Shown one piece after another: positions 21,421 through 33,369 of a stretch of DNA of 64,000 nucleotides. The DNA is from Cepaea nemoralis (lineage: Eukaryota > Mollusca > Gastropoda > Stylommatophora > Helicidae). Below the pieces are notes generated by a model that worked only from the letters and a program-made list of their open reading frames with translations, was not told the DNA's origin and made no database searches. Positions within the stretch are counted from its first letter, which is position 1, and each line of letters opens with the position of its first letter. The stretch lies in NCBI GenBank assembly GCA_014155875.1, contig JACEFZ010004117.1, positions 255,001 to 319,000 on the forward strand, written 5' to 3'. The position numbers were made by a program, and so were the translations under genes.

Positions 21421-21703
21421 AAGATATATGAGTGCAAGAAATATGAACTGCAAAGGTTAAAAACAACTTAATATATAACTCAACAGCAGTAAGTCTATAA
21501 CAATGGGAAATTATGGATTGATGACCTTAGAGAAATGCAAGGAAAGATTAAGAATTACATCACAAAAACAATTCATTTATATGGCATTATCGCAAAGTAA
21601 AGATAATAACTGAAATAATTTTTGAAGACCTGTAAATATATTGACAGTATTGAAGACGGATACAACAATATGAATACTTTAGTTGTCTTAAATACATGGC
21701 TTT

Positions 21704-21736
<33 letters not shown>

Positions 21737-21778
21737 CCACACCACACATGCGCACACACACCACACATGCACACACCG
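21704..21778. repeat. (TC)n(CA)n microsatellite
   Basis: CT repeats are followed by impure CA repeats. Confidence 0.9.
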
Positions 21779-21884
21779 AGTACGAGACAAAAGTAAGAAA
21801 CACAAATATTCATTGTATGAAATAGCAATAGACACTCATCATCATTATATTCCATGCCAATAAGCATGGATGGTCATATTAATT

Positions 21885-22320
21885 TAACTTCACATTCTAA
21901 GACAGAAGAGCAATGACTATGAATTAAACTATTAATTTAATTTCACACTCTTATATAGATAAGAAGAAGAAAAAAATAACGATTTTAAAATATTAATTTA
22001 ATTTCACATTCTAAGACAGAAGAGCATAGACTATGAATTAAAACATTAATTTAATTTCACACTCTTAAATAGATAAGAAGAAGAAAAAAAATAACGAATT
22101 AAAATATTAATTTAATTTCACATTATAAGACAGAAGAGCAAAGACTATGAATTAAAATATGAATTTAATTTCACACTCTTAGATAGATAAGAATTAAAAT
22201 TTAAAAAAAAACCGAATTAAAATATTAATTTAAATTCACACTCTAAGATTGATCAGAGATAACTATGAATTAAAATATGAATTTAACTTCACACTCTAAA
22301 ATAAAGGAGTACACACTGAA
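21885..22320. repeat. AT-rich minisatellite
   Basis: Diverged units of about 60 bp alternate between TTAATTTAATTTCACACTC and an AAGACAGAAGAGC type. Confidence 0.85.
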
Positions 22321-22439
22321 TTGAAATAAAAATATCCGCAGCCACTTTAAATTACTCGTTAATGATTTTGACTGCAGTGTTGAAACATTTCACCATACAC
22401 TGTTTATTAACCTACCAGCACCGTGAACTATGGTTCAGT

Positions 22440-24655
22440 GTCACATAGGTAGCATTATTTCACTTTGAGCAAACCGGATAGTCCTTGGGTTCACTCCCTC
22501 GGAGGCACAGGATTACACTGTGTGCAATCCGGATAGCCCTAGAGTTAAATTTTCAGTAGTAGCAGAGTTCAATAGCCAGTAGTAGCAGGATTACACTTTG
22601 TGCGTTCCTACAGCTCTAGAGTTTAGTGGCCAGTAGTAGCAGGATTAAAATTTGAGCTATCCGTATATAGCTCTAGAGCTCAGTGGCCAGCAATAGCAGG
22701 ATTACACTTTGTGCTTTCCTATAGCTCTAGAACTCAGTGGCCAGTAGTAGCAAGATTACACTTTGTGCGTTCCTATAGCTCTAGAGTTCAATAGCCAGTA
22801 GTAGCAGGATTACACTTTGTGCTTTCCTATAGCCCTAGAACTCAGTGGCCAGTAGTAGCAGGATTACACTTTGTGCTTTCCTATAGCCCTAGAACTCAGT
22901 GGCCAGTAGTAGCAGGATTACACTTTGTGCTTTCCTATAGCCCTAGAACTCAGTGGCCAGTAGTAGTAAGATTACACTTTGTGCGTTCCTATAGCTCTAG
23001 AGTTCAATAGCCAGTAGTAGCAGGATTACACTTTGTGCTTTCCTATAGCCCTAGAACTCAGTGGCCAGTAGTAGCAGGATTACACTATGTGCTTTCCTAT
23101 AGCCCTAGAACTCAGTGGCCAGTAGTAGCAGGATTACACTTTGTGCTTTCCTATAGCTCTAGAGCTCAGTGGCCAGTAGTAGCAGGATTACACTTTGTGC
23201 TTTCCTATAGCCCTAGAACTCAGTGGCCAGTAGTAGCAGGATTACACTTTGTGCTTTCCTATAGCCCTAGAACTCAGTGGCCAGTAGTAGCAGGATTACA
23301 CTTTGTGCTTTCCTATAGCCCTAGAACTCAGTGGCCAGTAGTAGCAGGATTACACTTTGTGCGTTCCTATAGCTCTAGAGTTCAGTGGCCAGTAGTAGCA
23401 GGATTACACTTTGTGCTTTCCTATAGCCCTAGAACTCAGGGGCCAGTAGTAGCAGGATTACACTTTGTGCTTTCCTAGAACTCAGTGGCCAGTAGTAGAA
23501 AGATTACACTTTGTGCTTTCCTATAGCCCTAGAACTCAGTGGCCAGTAGTAGCAGGATTACACTTTGTGCTTTCCTAGAGCTCAGTGGCCAGCAGTAGCA
23601 GGATTACACTTTGTGCTTTCCTATAGCCCTAGAACTCAGTGGCCAGTAGTAGCAGGATTACACTTTGTGCTTTCCTATAGCCCTAGAACTCAGTGGCCAG
23701 TAGTAGCAGGATTACACTTTGTGCGTTCCTATAGCTCTAGAGTTCAATGGCCAGTAGTAGCAGGATTACAATTTGTGCTTTCCTATAGCTCTAGAGTTCA
23801 GTGGCCAGTAGTAGCAGGATTACAATTTGTGCGTTCCTATAGCCCTATAGTTCAATAGCCAGTAGTAGCAGGATTACACTTTGTGCTTTCCTACAGCTCT
23901 AGAGTTTAGTAGCCAGTAGTAGCAGGATTACAACTTGTGCTTTCCTATAGCTCTAGAGTTCAATAGCCAGTAGTAGCAGGATTACACTTTGTGCTTTCCT
24001 ACAGCTCTAGAGTTTAGTGGCCAGTAGTCGCAGGATTACACTTTGTGCTTTCCTATAGCTCTAGAGCTCAGTGGCCAGCAGTAGCAGGATTACACTTTGT
24101 GCTTTCCTATAGCCCTAGAACTCAGTGGCCAGTAGTAGCAGGATTACAATTTGTGCGTTCCTATAGATCTAGAGTTCAATAGCCAGTAGTAGCAGGATTA
24201 CACTTTGTGCGTTCCTACAGCTCTAGAGTTTCAGTAGGCCAGTAGTAGCAGGATTACACTGTGTGCGTTCCTATAGCCCTATAGTTCAATAGCCAGTAGT
24301 AGCAGGATTACACTTTGTGCGTTCCTACAGCTCTAGAGTTTAGTGGCCAGTAGTAGCAGGATTACAATTTGTGCGTTACTATAGCCCTAGAGTTCAGTGG
24401 CCAGTAGTAGCAGGATTACAATGTGTGCTTTCTTATAGCTCTAGAGTTCAATAGCCAGTAGTAGCAGGAGTACACTCTGTGCTTTCCTATAACCCTAGAG
24501 TTCGGTGGCCAGTAGTAGCAGGATTACAATTTGTGCTTTCCTATAGCCCTAGAGCTCAGTGGCCAGTAGTAGCAGGATTACACTTTGTGCGTTCCTATAG
24601 CTCTAGAGTTCAGTGGCCAGTAGTAGCAGGATTACACTGTGAGCGTTCCTATAGC
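22440..24655. repeat. 54-bp minisatellite, about 40 units
   Basis: The unit is centred on AGTGGCCAGTAGTAGCAGGA and ends GATTACACTTTGTGC. As 54 is a multiple of three, one frame stays open across many units and gives an 18-residue repeat (LSYSPRTQWPVVAGLHFV). The frame is broken by stops and indels between 22.4 and 24.7 kb, with the longest run at 23035-23478. Unit variants differ at the AACTCAG / GTTCAAT position. I see no start context, signal or splice structure, so I treat the frame as a by-product of unit length. Confidence 0.95.
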
Positions 24656-24670
24656 CTTTGTAGCGGGCGC

Positions 24671-24724
24671 CTTGGTGTAACATTCTTGGTGTAACATTCT
24701 TGGTGTAACATTCTTGGTGTAACA
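24671..24724. repeat. 14-bp tandem repeat at the end of the 54-bp array
   Basis: TTGGTGTAACATTC is repeated four times, with the last unit altered. Confidence 0.9.
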
Positions 24725-25157
24725 GGACGTTATGCTGACAATAGTATGATAGTGGTGGGACAAAGCTCTGGTCGTCAGGGCGGGAAAGACCTGGCCGCGT
24801 ATTTTTTCGGCCTACACAACTGTTCAGGTCCTAGCATTCACATACCCACAACAAGTTCCCGCTATGGACATTTAAAAAAAAATGTAATCTGTTGTGTCGA
24901 TCTACCCGAAATCTTCAACCCGATACCAGACATGTTCTGAAAGGAATGTGTCGGGCTAAGGAGGTCCTACTTGATAATGCCCTACCTGGTGTACGGTAGG
25001 ACCTAATACTGTACATCCGTGGTGCAGTGGTTACGGTGTGATTACCTCTATCTTGTAATGTTTTAACAGTCTACTTATATTTGGTAGTTTCCTTGTGTTT
25101 ATATGTTTTGCAATCACACCCCTTCATTACCTTCCTGTAGTCGTTGTGTGGAATCTC
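24725..25157. other. No recognisable gene
   Basis: A 64-codon frame at 24746-24940 has no domain. Confidence 0.4.
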
Positions 25158-25172
25158 GGAGAGAGAGAGAGG

Positions 25173-25239
<67 letters not shown>

Positions 25240-25245
25240 GTGAAA
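25158..25245. repeat. (GA)n microsatellite
   Basis: GA repeats with GGGA and GACA interruptions. Confidence 0.95.
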
Positions 25246-25287
25246 GGGAGGGTAGGTTAGTGATCGATAACTTGAAGGATAAAAAGT

Positions 25288-25745
25288 TAAATTAAAGTTA
25301 GTTGCATCGCCTATACAGGACGTCGCAGTCAACTCCGGCAATTGTTTGTGATTTACTAGTTAATTGTTATGTTCTTGTAGTATGCCATTGCCTGCTCCGT
25401 GGCGAAGGGTTTCGGACGCGGTTCGTGACCCCACATACCGCGTTCGAAGCGCAGCTGAGGGTGATTTGGCAGCGGACCGCCTTGCGTTGTTTTGTTAAAA
25501 ATGAAAATGGTATAAGTGCCCGTCGTTTAGAAAGAAATGGCAAACTACTGAACGTAAACTTGCCAAGAGATCACAAACAGCCAACAAATGCTGGAGTTAA
25601 TTGCTACGCCTTGTAAAAGATATGCAACTAACTAGTTTGCCATTGCTTTTTGAACGACCAACGCTCATCCATCCAAATCAGCGCAAGATGGTCTGCTTAC
25701 AAATCGTCTGCAGCTGATTTTGAACCCTCGCCACGATATATCGGG
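25288..25745. repeat. Three SINE-B2 pieces in head-to-tail and inverted arrangement
   Basis: 25288-25350 is a minus-strand tail piece. 25375-25636 is a plus-strand full-length copy from CTCCGTGGCGAAGG to ATGCAACTAACT. 25637-25745 is a minus-strand piece without its 3' end. Similar sequences in opposite orientation could pair as a hairpin. Confidence 0.8.
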
Positions 25746-25789
25746 GAATTGTGAGACGCGTTCACTGGCCCTACGCCATAGCGTCGGTA

Positions 25790-26110
25790 AAGAGTTAAAT
25801 AGACATGATTTTGTTTTAAGTTTATAAGCTTGAAACATGTAGCCAGGTGAAGTTTATGAACTCTCAACGTGTATTGAGGGGAAGTTGTGAACACGGAATA
25901 CGTGCCGATGTGCTGTTTATGAACACAGAATGAGTATCACGGAATACGTGCCGATGTAATGTTTAGTTTAGTCGACGGATCAACATAACGGCACACGGGT
26001 TTAACCCATAAGTGCTCCGTTCTACTCTTAACTCAAGCCTGATTCCGGAGAATCTCAGCTCAGTGCACGAACTCCGTAGCACCGGAGAGGATCATGAAAT
26101 ACTTTGGGTA
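25790..26110. repeat. Degenerate minisatellite, left part
   Basis: Loose units of about 36 bp have the theme GTTTATGAACACGGAATACG. It is continued at 26400-26725 after SINE-D. Confidence 0.6.
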
Positions 26111-26345
26111 GATTTTTAACTCGAAAATTTGCCCGGGCAGCATTAAGCTACTCTTTTTCGATTTCCAACTGCCAAGGGATTTGTTACGTGCGCAATAATA
26201 CGTACGGGCGTCCGATCTCACTACCCAGAGATCAGGGGCAATTTTTTTTACTAGAATTTCACGTGAAAAAATCCCGGCCCTCACCGGGACTTAAACCCGG
26301 GATTTCCAGCACTCGAGGCGGACACCATACCTCGAGACCACTCAA
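26110..26345 (-). repeat. SINE-D, tRNA-headed
   Basis: On the minus strand, GGTTGAGTGGTCTCGAGG (A box) and CCCGGGTTTAAGTCCCGG (B box and T arm) form a tRNA-like head with a long variable region. A body of about 160 bp follows. A run of 21 C (26347-26367) adjoins the head. Confidence 0.75.
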
Positions 26346-26399
26346 CCCCCCCCCCCCCCCCCCCCCCAATGTTTATCAACCCTATATGTGTGTGATAAA

Positions 26400-26725
26400 G
26401 TGCGTGAAGATGTGATGCTTGTGAACACGGAATGCATGCCTATGTGATGGTGATGTTTGTGAACACGAAACACGTGTCGAGGTGAAGTTTATGAACACAG
26501 AATGTTTGTCGAGATATATTTATGAATAGGAAACGTCTTTTTAGCTGACGTGTATGAATAAGAAACCTGTGTCGAGTGATGTTTATGAACACGGGATGTG
26601 TGTCTAGGGATGTTTATGAAAGCAAGTCGTGTGTCGAGTGATGTTTCTGAACTCGGGTCGTGTATCATGTTGACGTTTAAGAACACGAAAAGTGTCTCGA
26701 TGTTAATTTATGAACACAAAGATGC
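26400..26725. repeat. Degenerate minisatellite, right part
   Basis: About nine units run on the theme TGTTTATGAACACGGGATGT with GTGTCGAG between them. Confidence 0.75.
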
Positions 26726-27409
26726 ACGATGTTTTGTGTGAAGAAGTAACGTTAACTATCGTACAACTAGGAAAACGTAGCGAATACACGGAAATAAATG
26801 CTCATAGTCAGATGATCACATATAACAAGAGTTGTCATGGCAGCCACCAATTCTTCATTAGCAAACAAAATCAAATACAGACAAAGCGGATATTAGATCA
26901 AGAGCTGCATATTTGTTGCAAGACCAGCCTAAAAGACTAGTCCAGTGCACTAAAAAAAAAGAAAAACATGTGTATGGGCTACGCTTAAGTTCCAAAACAA
27001 AAAACATAAACGGGATGGTGTGGCTGCGATAGTCGTGGTGTCAAGTGGGCGACGTGTGAGCTTTGTGAACGTATGACTTAAGCTTAAGCATATCCTTCTT
27101 GGTAATTACTGCTTCCTGGGTGTTCATCGTTTTGACTTGATGCACTTATCATCACACATCGATATCTACGTTTGAGTCATGACCATCTGTGGATCCTTAT
27201 CTAACTTATAAGCTCATGAATGATGCATTATTCTCTTTAACAACGAAGTCCTTACACCAGGGAATTACATACAAGACATGGTTTTTGGTGTAGCCTGAGA
27301 GATAAATTTGCGCACATTATCAGCATGCATATAAGTAGAGGAAAAGTAGAGATTAGATAATACACTAGACACTATACACATTGGAAGTTACAGTGACTTC
27401 TCCTCCCTC
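26726..27409. other. No recognisable gene
   Basis: AT-rich DNA between two minisatellite blocks. Confidence 0.45.
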
Positions 27410-28040
27410 TTCTTCTTTTCCTCCTCCTCCTCCTCCTTGGGTGGTTGGGGGATGTGTGGGTGCGAGTAGTTAAGGGATGGGTACGTTAGTGAGGAGATGT
27501 GTGGGGGGATGTGTGTGGGGATGAGTGTATGGGTGGGAGATGTGTGTGTGTGGGTGGGGTATGTGCGGGTGGTGGGATGTGTGGGTGGGAGGTGTGTGTT
27601 TGTAGATGGGGGATGTGTTGGTGGGTGGGGATTTGTGTGGGGGATATGTGTATGGTGGGGAGATGTGTGGGTGGGGGTTATGTGTGTGAGTTGAGGATTA
27701 TGTGTGTGAGTTGAGGATGTGTGGTTTGGGGATGGGTGATTGGGGTTTGGTGGAGGATGTGTGGGTGAGTGTATAGGTTGGGGAATGGATGGGGGATGTG
27801 TGTGTGGGTGCGGGAGTGTGGGTGGGTGGGGGGAAATGTGTGTGTGGGGGATGTGTGTAAGTGGGGACATGTGGGTGGGTATGGAATGTGTGTGTGGGTA
27901 GGTGCGGAATGTGTGGGGGATCGGTGGATGGGTGGGGACATATGTGTGCATGGAGGTGTGTGTGTGTGTGGTTGGGTGGGGGATGTGTGGGTGAATGGGG
28001 GATGTGTGGATGGGTGGGGGTTGTGTTTCATAACATGGAA
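27410..28040. repeat. GT-rich low-complexity block with G-run spacing
   Basis: The plus strand is a diverged GGGGGATGTGTGGGTGGG-like repeat with almost no C. Many GGG-to-GGGG clusters at short intervals could fold into G-quadruplexes. Long frames on both strands are by-products of composition. Confidence 0.9.
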
Positions 28041-28109
28041 TATGCATTGTTTATGTCTACAACATTCATTTGACAATGTTTTTTCTTGTGTGAATGTATT
28101 ATGCACTAT

Positions 28110-28262
28110 TGATGAACGAAAGATGAGTGATTGGAAGGGCCGAATGTTAGACAGGCCTGCGTGCCCAATTTGTTACCCTATGCAAATAAAGTCCGTTCAA
28201 TCGTTCGTTCGGTCGTTCGTTCGTTCGTTCTTTCGTTCGTTCGTTCGTTCGTTCGTTCGTTC
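28110..28262 (+). repeat. Retroelement 3' end with AATAAA and (TTCG)n tail
   Basis: CCCTATGCAAATAAAGTCCG is followed by (GTTC)n (28196-28262). A polyadenylation signal directly before a simple repeat is typical of a LINE or SINE end; the family is not identified. Confidence 0.55.
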
Positions 28263-28371
28263 TTCTTCTTCTTCTTCTTCTTCTTCTTCTTCTTCTTCTT
28301 CTTCTTCTTCTTCTTCTTCTTCTTCTTCTTCTTCTTCTTCTTCTTCTTCTTCTTCTTCTTCTTCTTCTTCA
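28260..28371. repeat. (TTC)n microsatellite
   Basis: This pure TTC run is about 110 bp long. Confidence 0.98.
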
Positions 28372-28643
28372 GCTTCATCATCACCAGTCACCACCATTAT
28401 TATCACGAGCATCATCGTTCGTTTGAAATAATTTGTCTGTATCTGCTATGTTGTTTGTCTCCTATATAGACTTTACTGTTTGTTGTTGTTTTTTTACACT
28501 TAATGATCCTTAAAATGTTGCTTCCTCAGCTGTTTCTCTAAGCTAGCAAGTTTGCATGTATGTGTCGTTGTTGCTATAGTTACCACACGGGCATTTGAGC
28601 CTGCCGACAAACTCTGGCAGCTTTCGCTGAAGGAACAAGTGTG

Positions 28644-28828
28644 CTTCAATATACGGCCAAATAGACACCCTTATACGTGTCTTCAATATACGGCCAAATA
28701 GACACCCTTATACGTGTCTTCAATATACGGCCAAATAGACACCCTTATACGTGTCTTCAATATACGGCCAAATAGACACCCTTATACGTGTCTTCAATAT
28801 ACGGCCAAATAGACACCCTTATACGTGT
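28644..28828. repeat. 37-bp perfect tandem repeat, five units
   Basis: Five apparently identical units start CTTCAATATACGGCCAAATA and end ACGTGT. A sixth start (CTTCATTAG) diverges. Confidence 0.97.
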
Positions 28829-28954
28829 CTTCATTAGCCAGGTCTACTATTCAGCTGAGCTCTCAGCTCTGATCATGGACAGTATACGTATCTAGCCATT
28901 GAAAAGAGCGCCATAGGTTTCGGAAATGTGTATTACCCAAGTATCACCAGCACG

Positions 28955-29290
28955 TGTCCTGTCCTTTGCAGGACGTTGCTCTCTTCACAGTCCGTCGAAT
29001 AATTTCTTGATCTTTGGCTAGCTCCGCTGCCTATGCATTTTCCTGCCCAATGTGTCTTTAGTGGCATGTGTCCTTCGTCACAGCTTGTGACTTCCCTTCC
29101 TTCAGACTTATTGCTGATCGTATTTCTTCGCAGAAAGGTTCTGGTTCCTTCTCATCGCTTTCGTGTGTATTATTTGGGTTCTTTGAAACATCTTCGTATA
29201 TGTCCTCACAGTATTCCTTACATCATTCTATTATATTTTTCATTCTGTTGAAGTATTGTCATTCTCGTTTATTACATGCACTGATGATCT
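28955..29290 (-). pseudogene. LINE reverse transcriptase C-terminus fragment
   Basis: The minus strand reads AAELAKDQEIIRRTVKRATSCKGQDT near 29040-28955, similar to LINE ends with AAELARDR and SCKGQDT. The upstream part is decayed. Confidence 0.55.
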
Positions 29291-29317
29291 GAGAAAAAGA
29301 ACATTAGCACAAGTAAA

Positions 29318-29970
29318 ACAGAGGAAATGACTGTAACTAAAGAAGAAAAACCAACACAGATTCACCTAAACGAACATCCCTTGAAACAAGTAAAGAGTTT
29401 CAAGTACCTAGGAAGTATAATATCATCAAATGGCAAACCAGAAGACGAGATCGAAAATAGATGCAATAAGGCAAAGCAACTCATTGGACAAATGTCACCA
29501 ATACTAAAGAACAAACATGTATAAATAACTACTAAGAAAGCACTTTACAACACACTCTTCCTACCAACTTTATGCTACTAATGCCTAACCTGGACAATGA
29601 CAGAAAAAGAGAAAAGAAAAATCACAACAGAAATGAGATTCCTGAGAAGAATACTCAACGTATCGAGAAGAGATAAGATCAGAAATGAAGAAAAAGGACT
29701 AAAGTGGAGGTTATAGCTGCACTAGATTTTATTAGAAGGCAGCAAGTCAAATGGTTTGGCCATGCAAGTAGATTACCAACAGTATAATACCACAACAAAC
29801 CATGATGTACAGACAGAGGGAAGCAGAGGAAGAGGTCGACCACGTAAACGATGGACGCAGGGAATAACATTAGAGTCCATGGGAATATCGATACATGAAG
29901 CTCATAAGCGGGCACTTCCCCGGTGTTTATACTTCACCTCGACACCGCAAGGTACAACAGGAACATGATG
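29318..29970 (+). pseudogene. LINE reverse transcriptase thumb and C-terminus
   Basis: The plus strand gives KSFKYLGSIISSNGKPEDEI, LYNTLFLPTLCY, RFLRRILNVSRRDKIRNEE, then RGRGRPRKRWTQGITLESMG and the terminal TPQGTTGT. It is broken by several stops. The end is followed by GATGAGATGAGATGATGATC, probably the simple-repeat tail. Confidence 0.82.
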
Positions 29971-29997
29971 AGATGAGATGATGATCTGAATTCGCTA

Positions 29998-30185
29998 ATT
30001 AATGTTCTGACGCAGTCAGCTGCAGCATTTTTGCTGTTTGTGATTTCGAAAGTTTACGTTCAGTAGTTTGCCATTGATTTCTGAACGACCCGCACACATA
30101 CCATTGTATGAAAACCAATACTAGGCAGTCTGCTGTCAAATCGCCCGCAGCTGTGTTTCGAACGCGGTATTAGGGATTGCGACTT
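29998..30185 (-). repeat. SINE-B2 copy
   Basis: In reverse complement it has the GTTCGAAACACAGCTG head part and a tail that ends near AACATTAATTAGC. Confidence 0.8.
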
Positions 30186-30479
30186 GCCTTCTCAACCTCT
30201 TCGACATTACAAACTGTTTCTTGTCTTTTCTGATCGCGCTTCCGATTTTTCTCCCGTAGTTTTCGTACAAGAGACTATTTATTTCAATCCTTGTTTGCTT
30301 TTTTCTTTTCTTTTTTTTACTTTCATTAGCCTGAATATTGTGTATATCTGCTTCCTGTACCTGTAGGAACCATGTTTTGTTCTGATGAGTGTCTTTCTGT
30401 TGTCTGGCCCACCCGTATACAGTAAGCGGTACAAACCTGCTTTCTGTTAGTGCTGAATTTTGGGCGGCGCTCACCAAAC

Positions 30480-30950
30480 CGGATAACCCATAGTGGGCTA
30501 AAGGCCTCGGACGGAGGGGCAGTTGGGAGGGTACAGGCCTTATCCTGGTGCGAGAAAATGCAACCTAAGACTAAATGTCATCGCAGAGCAGGCCACGCTC
30601 TAAGCCTTGGTCGGCAGCTGGTCTAGGAAGGAAGCTCCTACAGGCAGACAGTTAGAGCATTGCTTTACTAATCCGGCAGCTTCTGCAGCTTGTCTTGTTC
30701 CAGATGTATTGGTGATACCTTTCCTCTGGAGTAAACTAGGCAGGCAGAGAATGGGATCATTTTTCATGTTCAGTACGTGGTCTCTACAATCCAGCCCAGT
30801 CTTTATGCTATGGAGAGGTATAACTCCATTAATGGTCTGGCTGTAGTTATCGTTTTTTTGTTTGTTTTTAAACACAATGTAATAAACTGCCGTCTATCAA
30901 GACGGCAGGGTGCCAAATAGTATTCAGGTGGTTTGTCACTTATATCGAAC
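30480..30950 (+). repeat. Dispersed repeat R5, copy 2
   Basis: Same blocks in the opposite orientation to copy 1. GGGCTAAAGGCCTCGGACG at one end and CGTCTATCAAGACGGCAG at the other suggest a complete unit of about 450 bp. Confidence 0.7.
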
Positions 30951-31084
30951 CGTTTTGGTCGTGTTCCGTTTATTACTTTAGTCAGTCTTATCTGGAAATC
31001 TGTTACGCTAACTGGGAAAGAGAAGGATGGCAGAACAAGTAAGAGTCGTAGAGTATAAGTCCCGCGCTCCTACCATAGACAGCC

Positions 31085-31290
31085 CAGCTATTAATGTTTG
31101 CTGTGAAGCAGTTTCCTGCTGTAGGTCAGTGATGAGACAGGACCGTCACATGTTGTACGCCTGAATGACCGAGAAATAGTTGGCCAGTCTTTCCCTGACT
31201 TCGCGAGACGACGAGTGCAAGCATCGAACTCTCGCCCGACCGCACTAATGACATCAGCGCAGCTCCTATTAACTTCGCCAAGGCTTGCTT
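31085..31290. repeat. Dispersed repeat R4, copy 2
   Basis: CAGTTTCCTGCTGTAGGTC, GGCCAGTCTTTCCCTGAC and ATCAGCGCAGCTCC occur in the same order as in copy 1. Part of 32985-33140 may be a third copy. Confidence 0.55.
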
Positions 31291-31565
31291 TGCTATTGAG
31301 CTAATGGAAATAACAATGGGAACACGTAATGTTAGAAGGGAAAACTTATGATTAGTAAAGAATTAGTAACTACGATATTAACCAAGCGGTGGTTTCATAA
31401 ACATATAGATGTGAGTCATCAACCATTTCGCAATCACTTAAGAAAAGTGAGGGGTTTCTTTTATCTGAAATGTTACAACATATTTATTATAATATCGTGG
31501 ACAGAGGGAGAAGACAAATATTTAAATTCACGAGATGTGAGCATCGAAGACAACTGATTCATAAA

Positions 31566-31790
31566 CCGTATTATGTTTCGGACACTAAAATACTTTGGCC
31601 ACGTAAAACGTCACAGTGACTGGCAAAGAACAGTGATGGAAGAAGAGGCAGGGGTCTTCCAGCACGAAGATGGGCGCCGGGTATTGTAGACACGTTGGGC
31701 ATGGGGCGGGATGAAGAGGCTTATAGCATGGCTGTAATGAGAGCGACGTTCTGCAACAGGCCTGCTACTGATCATGAAGATGAAGATATA
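31566..31790 (+). pseudogene. LINE reverse transcriptase C-terminus fragment
   Basis: The plus strand encodes LKYFGHVKRHSDWQRTVMEEEA. The RWAPGIVDTLGMG and EAYSMA-type segments follow in other frames. A diverged copy of the last part lies at 37925-38090. Confidence 0.65.
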
Positions 31791-31879
31791 ATAGTAATTA
31801 CACAAACACATTGGGCTGTAATGATGGGTGTAATCTGTTACGGACAGGACAGTTTTGGTAAAGTCTCCCCCCTCGCTCT

Positions 31880-32050
<171 letters not shown>

Positions 32051-32160
32051 GTGTAGCCGTCAATCAACGATTCTCAATTTGAGGAAATATCGCAGAACGT
32101 CTTTAATTTCCTAAGAATTACGAAGTCCTCGTTCGTTCCTGTTATTTGTACAAGTGAGTC

Positions 32161-32400
32161 GGGAGTCCCCGTGGCCAAGTGGTCAAGCCGTCTGCCTCGG
32201 GCTCCGAAGGTTGTGGGTTCGAATCCGGGCCGTGTCCTTCGGTTCATGAGTGCATTTATTTTGGAGACTCCTGTGGGTCGTCGCTGGAGCCACGGAGTTC
32301 GTGCTTTGTGTGACACTTTCCGCGCTGCGGAAAGAGACTGAGCCACATGGGATAATAACCCGGTGCAGTGAAGTCGACCCTGTCGACTTTTAAGCGACTT
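32161..32400 (+). repeat. SINE-A copy, best preserved
   Basis: This is a 240-bp copy. The head GTGGCCAAGTGGTCAAGCCG is an A box of serine/leucine tRNA type. GGTTCGAATCC is a perfect B box near 32217-32227. The body has CTTCGGTTCATGAGTG and GCTGCGGAAAGAGACTG, and the tail ends TCGACTTTTAAGCGACTT. Confidence 0.9.
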
Positions 32401-32439
32401 GTTTTTTTGTAGAAGTGAAATAAAAACACCCTTGTCACA

Positions 32440-32700
32440 CGCCTTGAAGTCACTTGGGCATATGGTGCCATCTCCATATTTGGTGTGGACCAATTAGCAC
32501 TCGGGGAGGGAAGGGTGATGGGTCAGTTGCAGGCCGTCAGACGTTACTCCCCAGGATATTTCCTGGTGCCAATTTTAGGCTGAGGCGACCTATGACCCCC
32601 AAGTCAATTGTAAAATTCGCCCAGATGCTAATCCAAACCCTTACCAGCTGGTCGGCAGACAGGAGTGCTAGACACTGCGCTATAGCGACTCTCTCGTTAC
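32440..32700 (-). repeat. SINE-C copy
   Basis: On the minus strand it runs from a CGCAGTGTCTAGCACTCC head to the tail near ATGGTGCCATC. Confidence 0.7.
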
Positions 32701-32717
32701 ATCTTGACTATACTATA

Positions 32718-32960
32718 AATACCGGCTCCGTGGTGAAGGAGTGGCGGACTCAGTTTATAATCCTGTATACCGCTTTTGAAACACAGGTGCAGGAAATTTG
32801 GCAGCAGACCGCCTTGCGTTTTTTATTTTAACGAAATGGTATGGGTGCTGATCGTTTAGAACGCAATGGCAAACTACTGAACGTAAACTTGACAAGAGAT
32901 CACACACATAAAAATTGCTGGAGTTGACCTCGACGTTCTGTAAACAAAATATGCAAATAA
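32718..32960 (+). repeat. SINE-B2 copy, near full length
   Basis: It starts at CCGGCTCCGTGGTGAAGG (32722) and ends at ATGCAAATAACTTT. Confidence 0.85.
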
Positions 32961-33140
32961 CTTTTCAATACTATAAATACACTCCCCTGTAACGTCATGC
33001 GCACGGTCAGATGCGGGCTGGACTCCCGGGCTCGTCGCTTGTCACAGTGAGGGACAGACCGGCCAGCCCTTCCTCCTTGCTCTAGGCCTACCATATGTTA
33101 TGGTGCTAACATATCACAAACCCATAGCAGAAAACTGCAA

Positions 33141-33369
33141 CCGGAATTTTAAAATAAATAATATAACTGTCTACACGCATTGCAGCCTTTTGGAAATAGC
33201 AGTTCATTTACGGGGAATCTTAGACTAACTAATTTCCTTAAAACTAGCGGGTGGGAACTTGAGTTTTGCTAGTGTAAACACACTTGTTAACAATAAAAGA
33301 ACAGTTTCTTTTTATTCCAGAGTTGGCATAGGGTCGTACATTGTTTGTGTTATTTGATTTACATACATT
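33141..33369. other. No recognisable feature
   Basis: Short AT-rich stretch upstream of the nested SINEs. Confidence 0.4.

Noticed and set aside
23035..23478. 147-codon frame as a real repeat protein
   Set aside because: Unit length divisible by three explains the open frame, stops occur in many units, and there is no start context.
26272..26345. Functional tRNA with a long variable arm on the minus strand
   Set aside because: It is flanked by a G-run instead of normal leader sequence and is joined to a repeat body.
27388..28431. Long frames (up to 220 codons) on both strands of the GT-rich block
   Set aside because: They come from low-complexity composition, with H/P/T repeats on one strand and G/V/C on the other.
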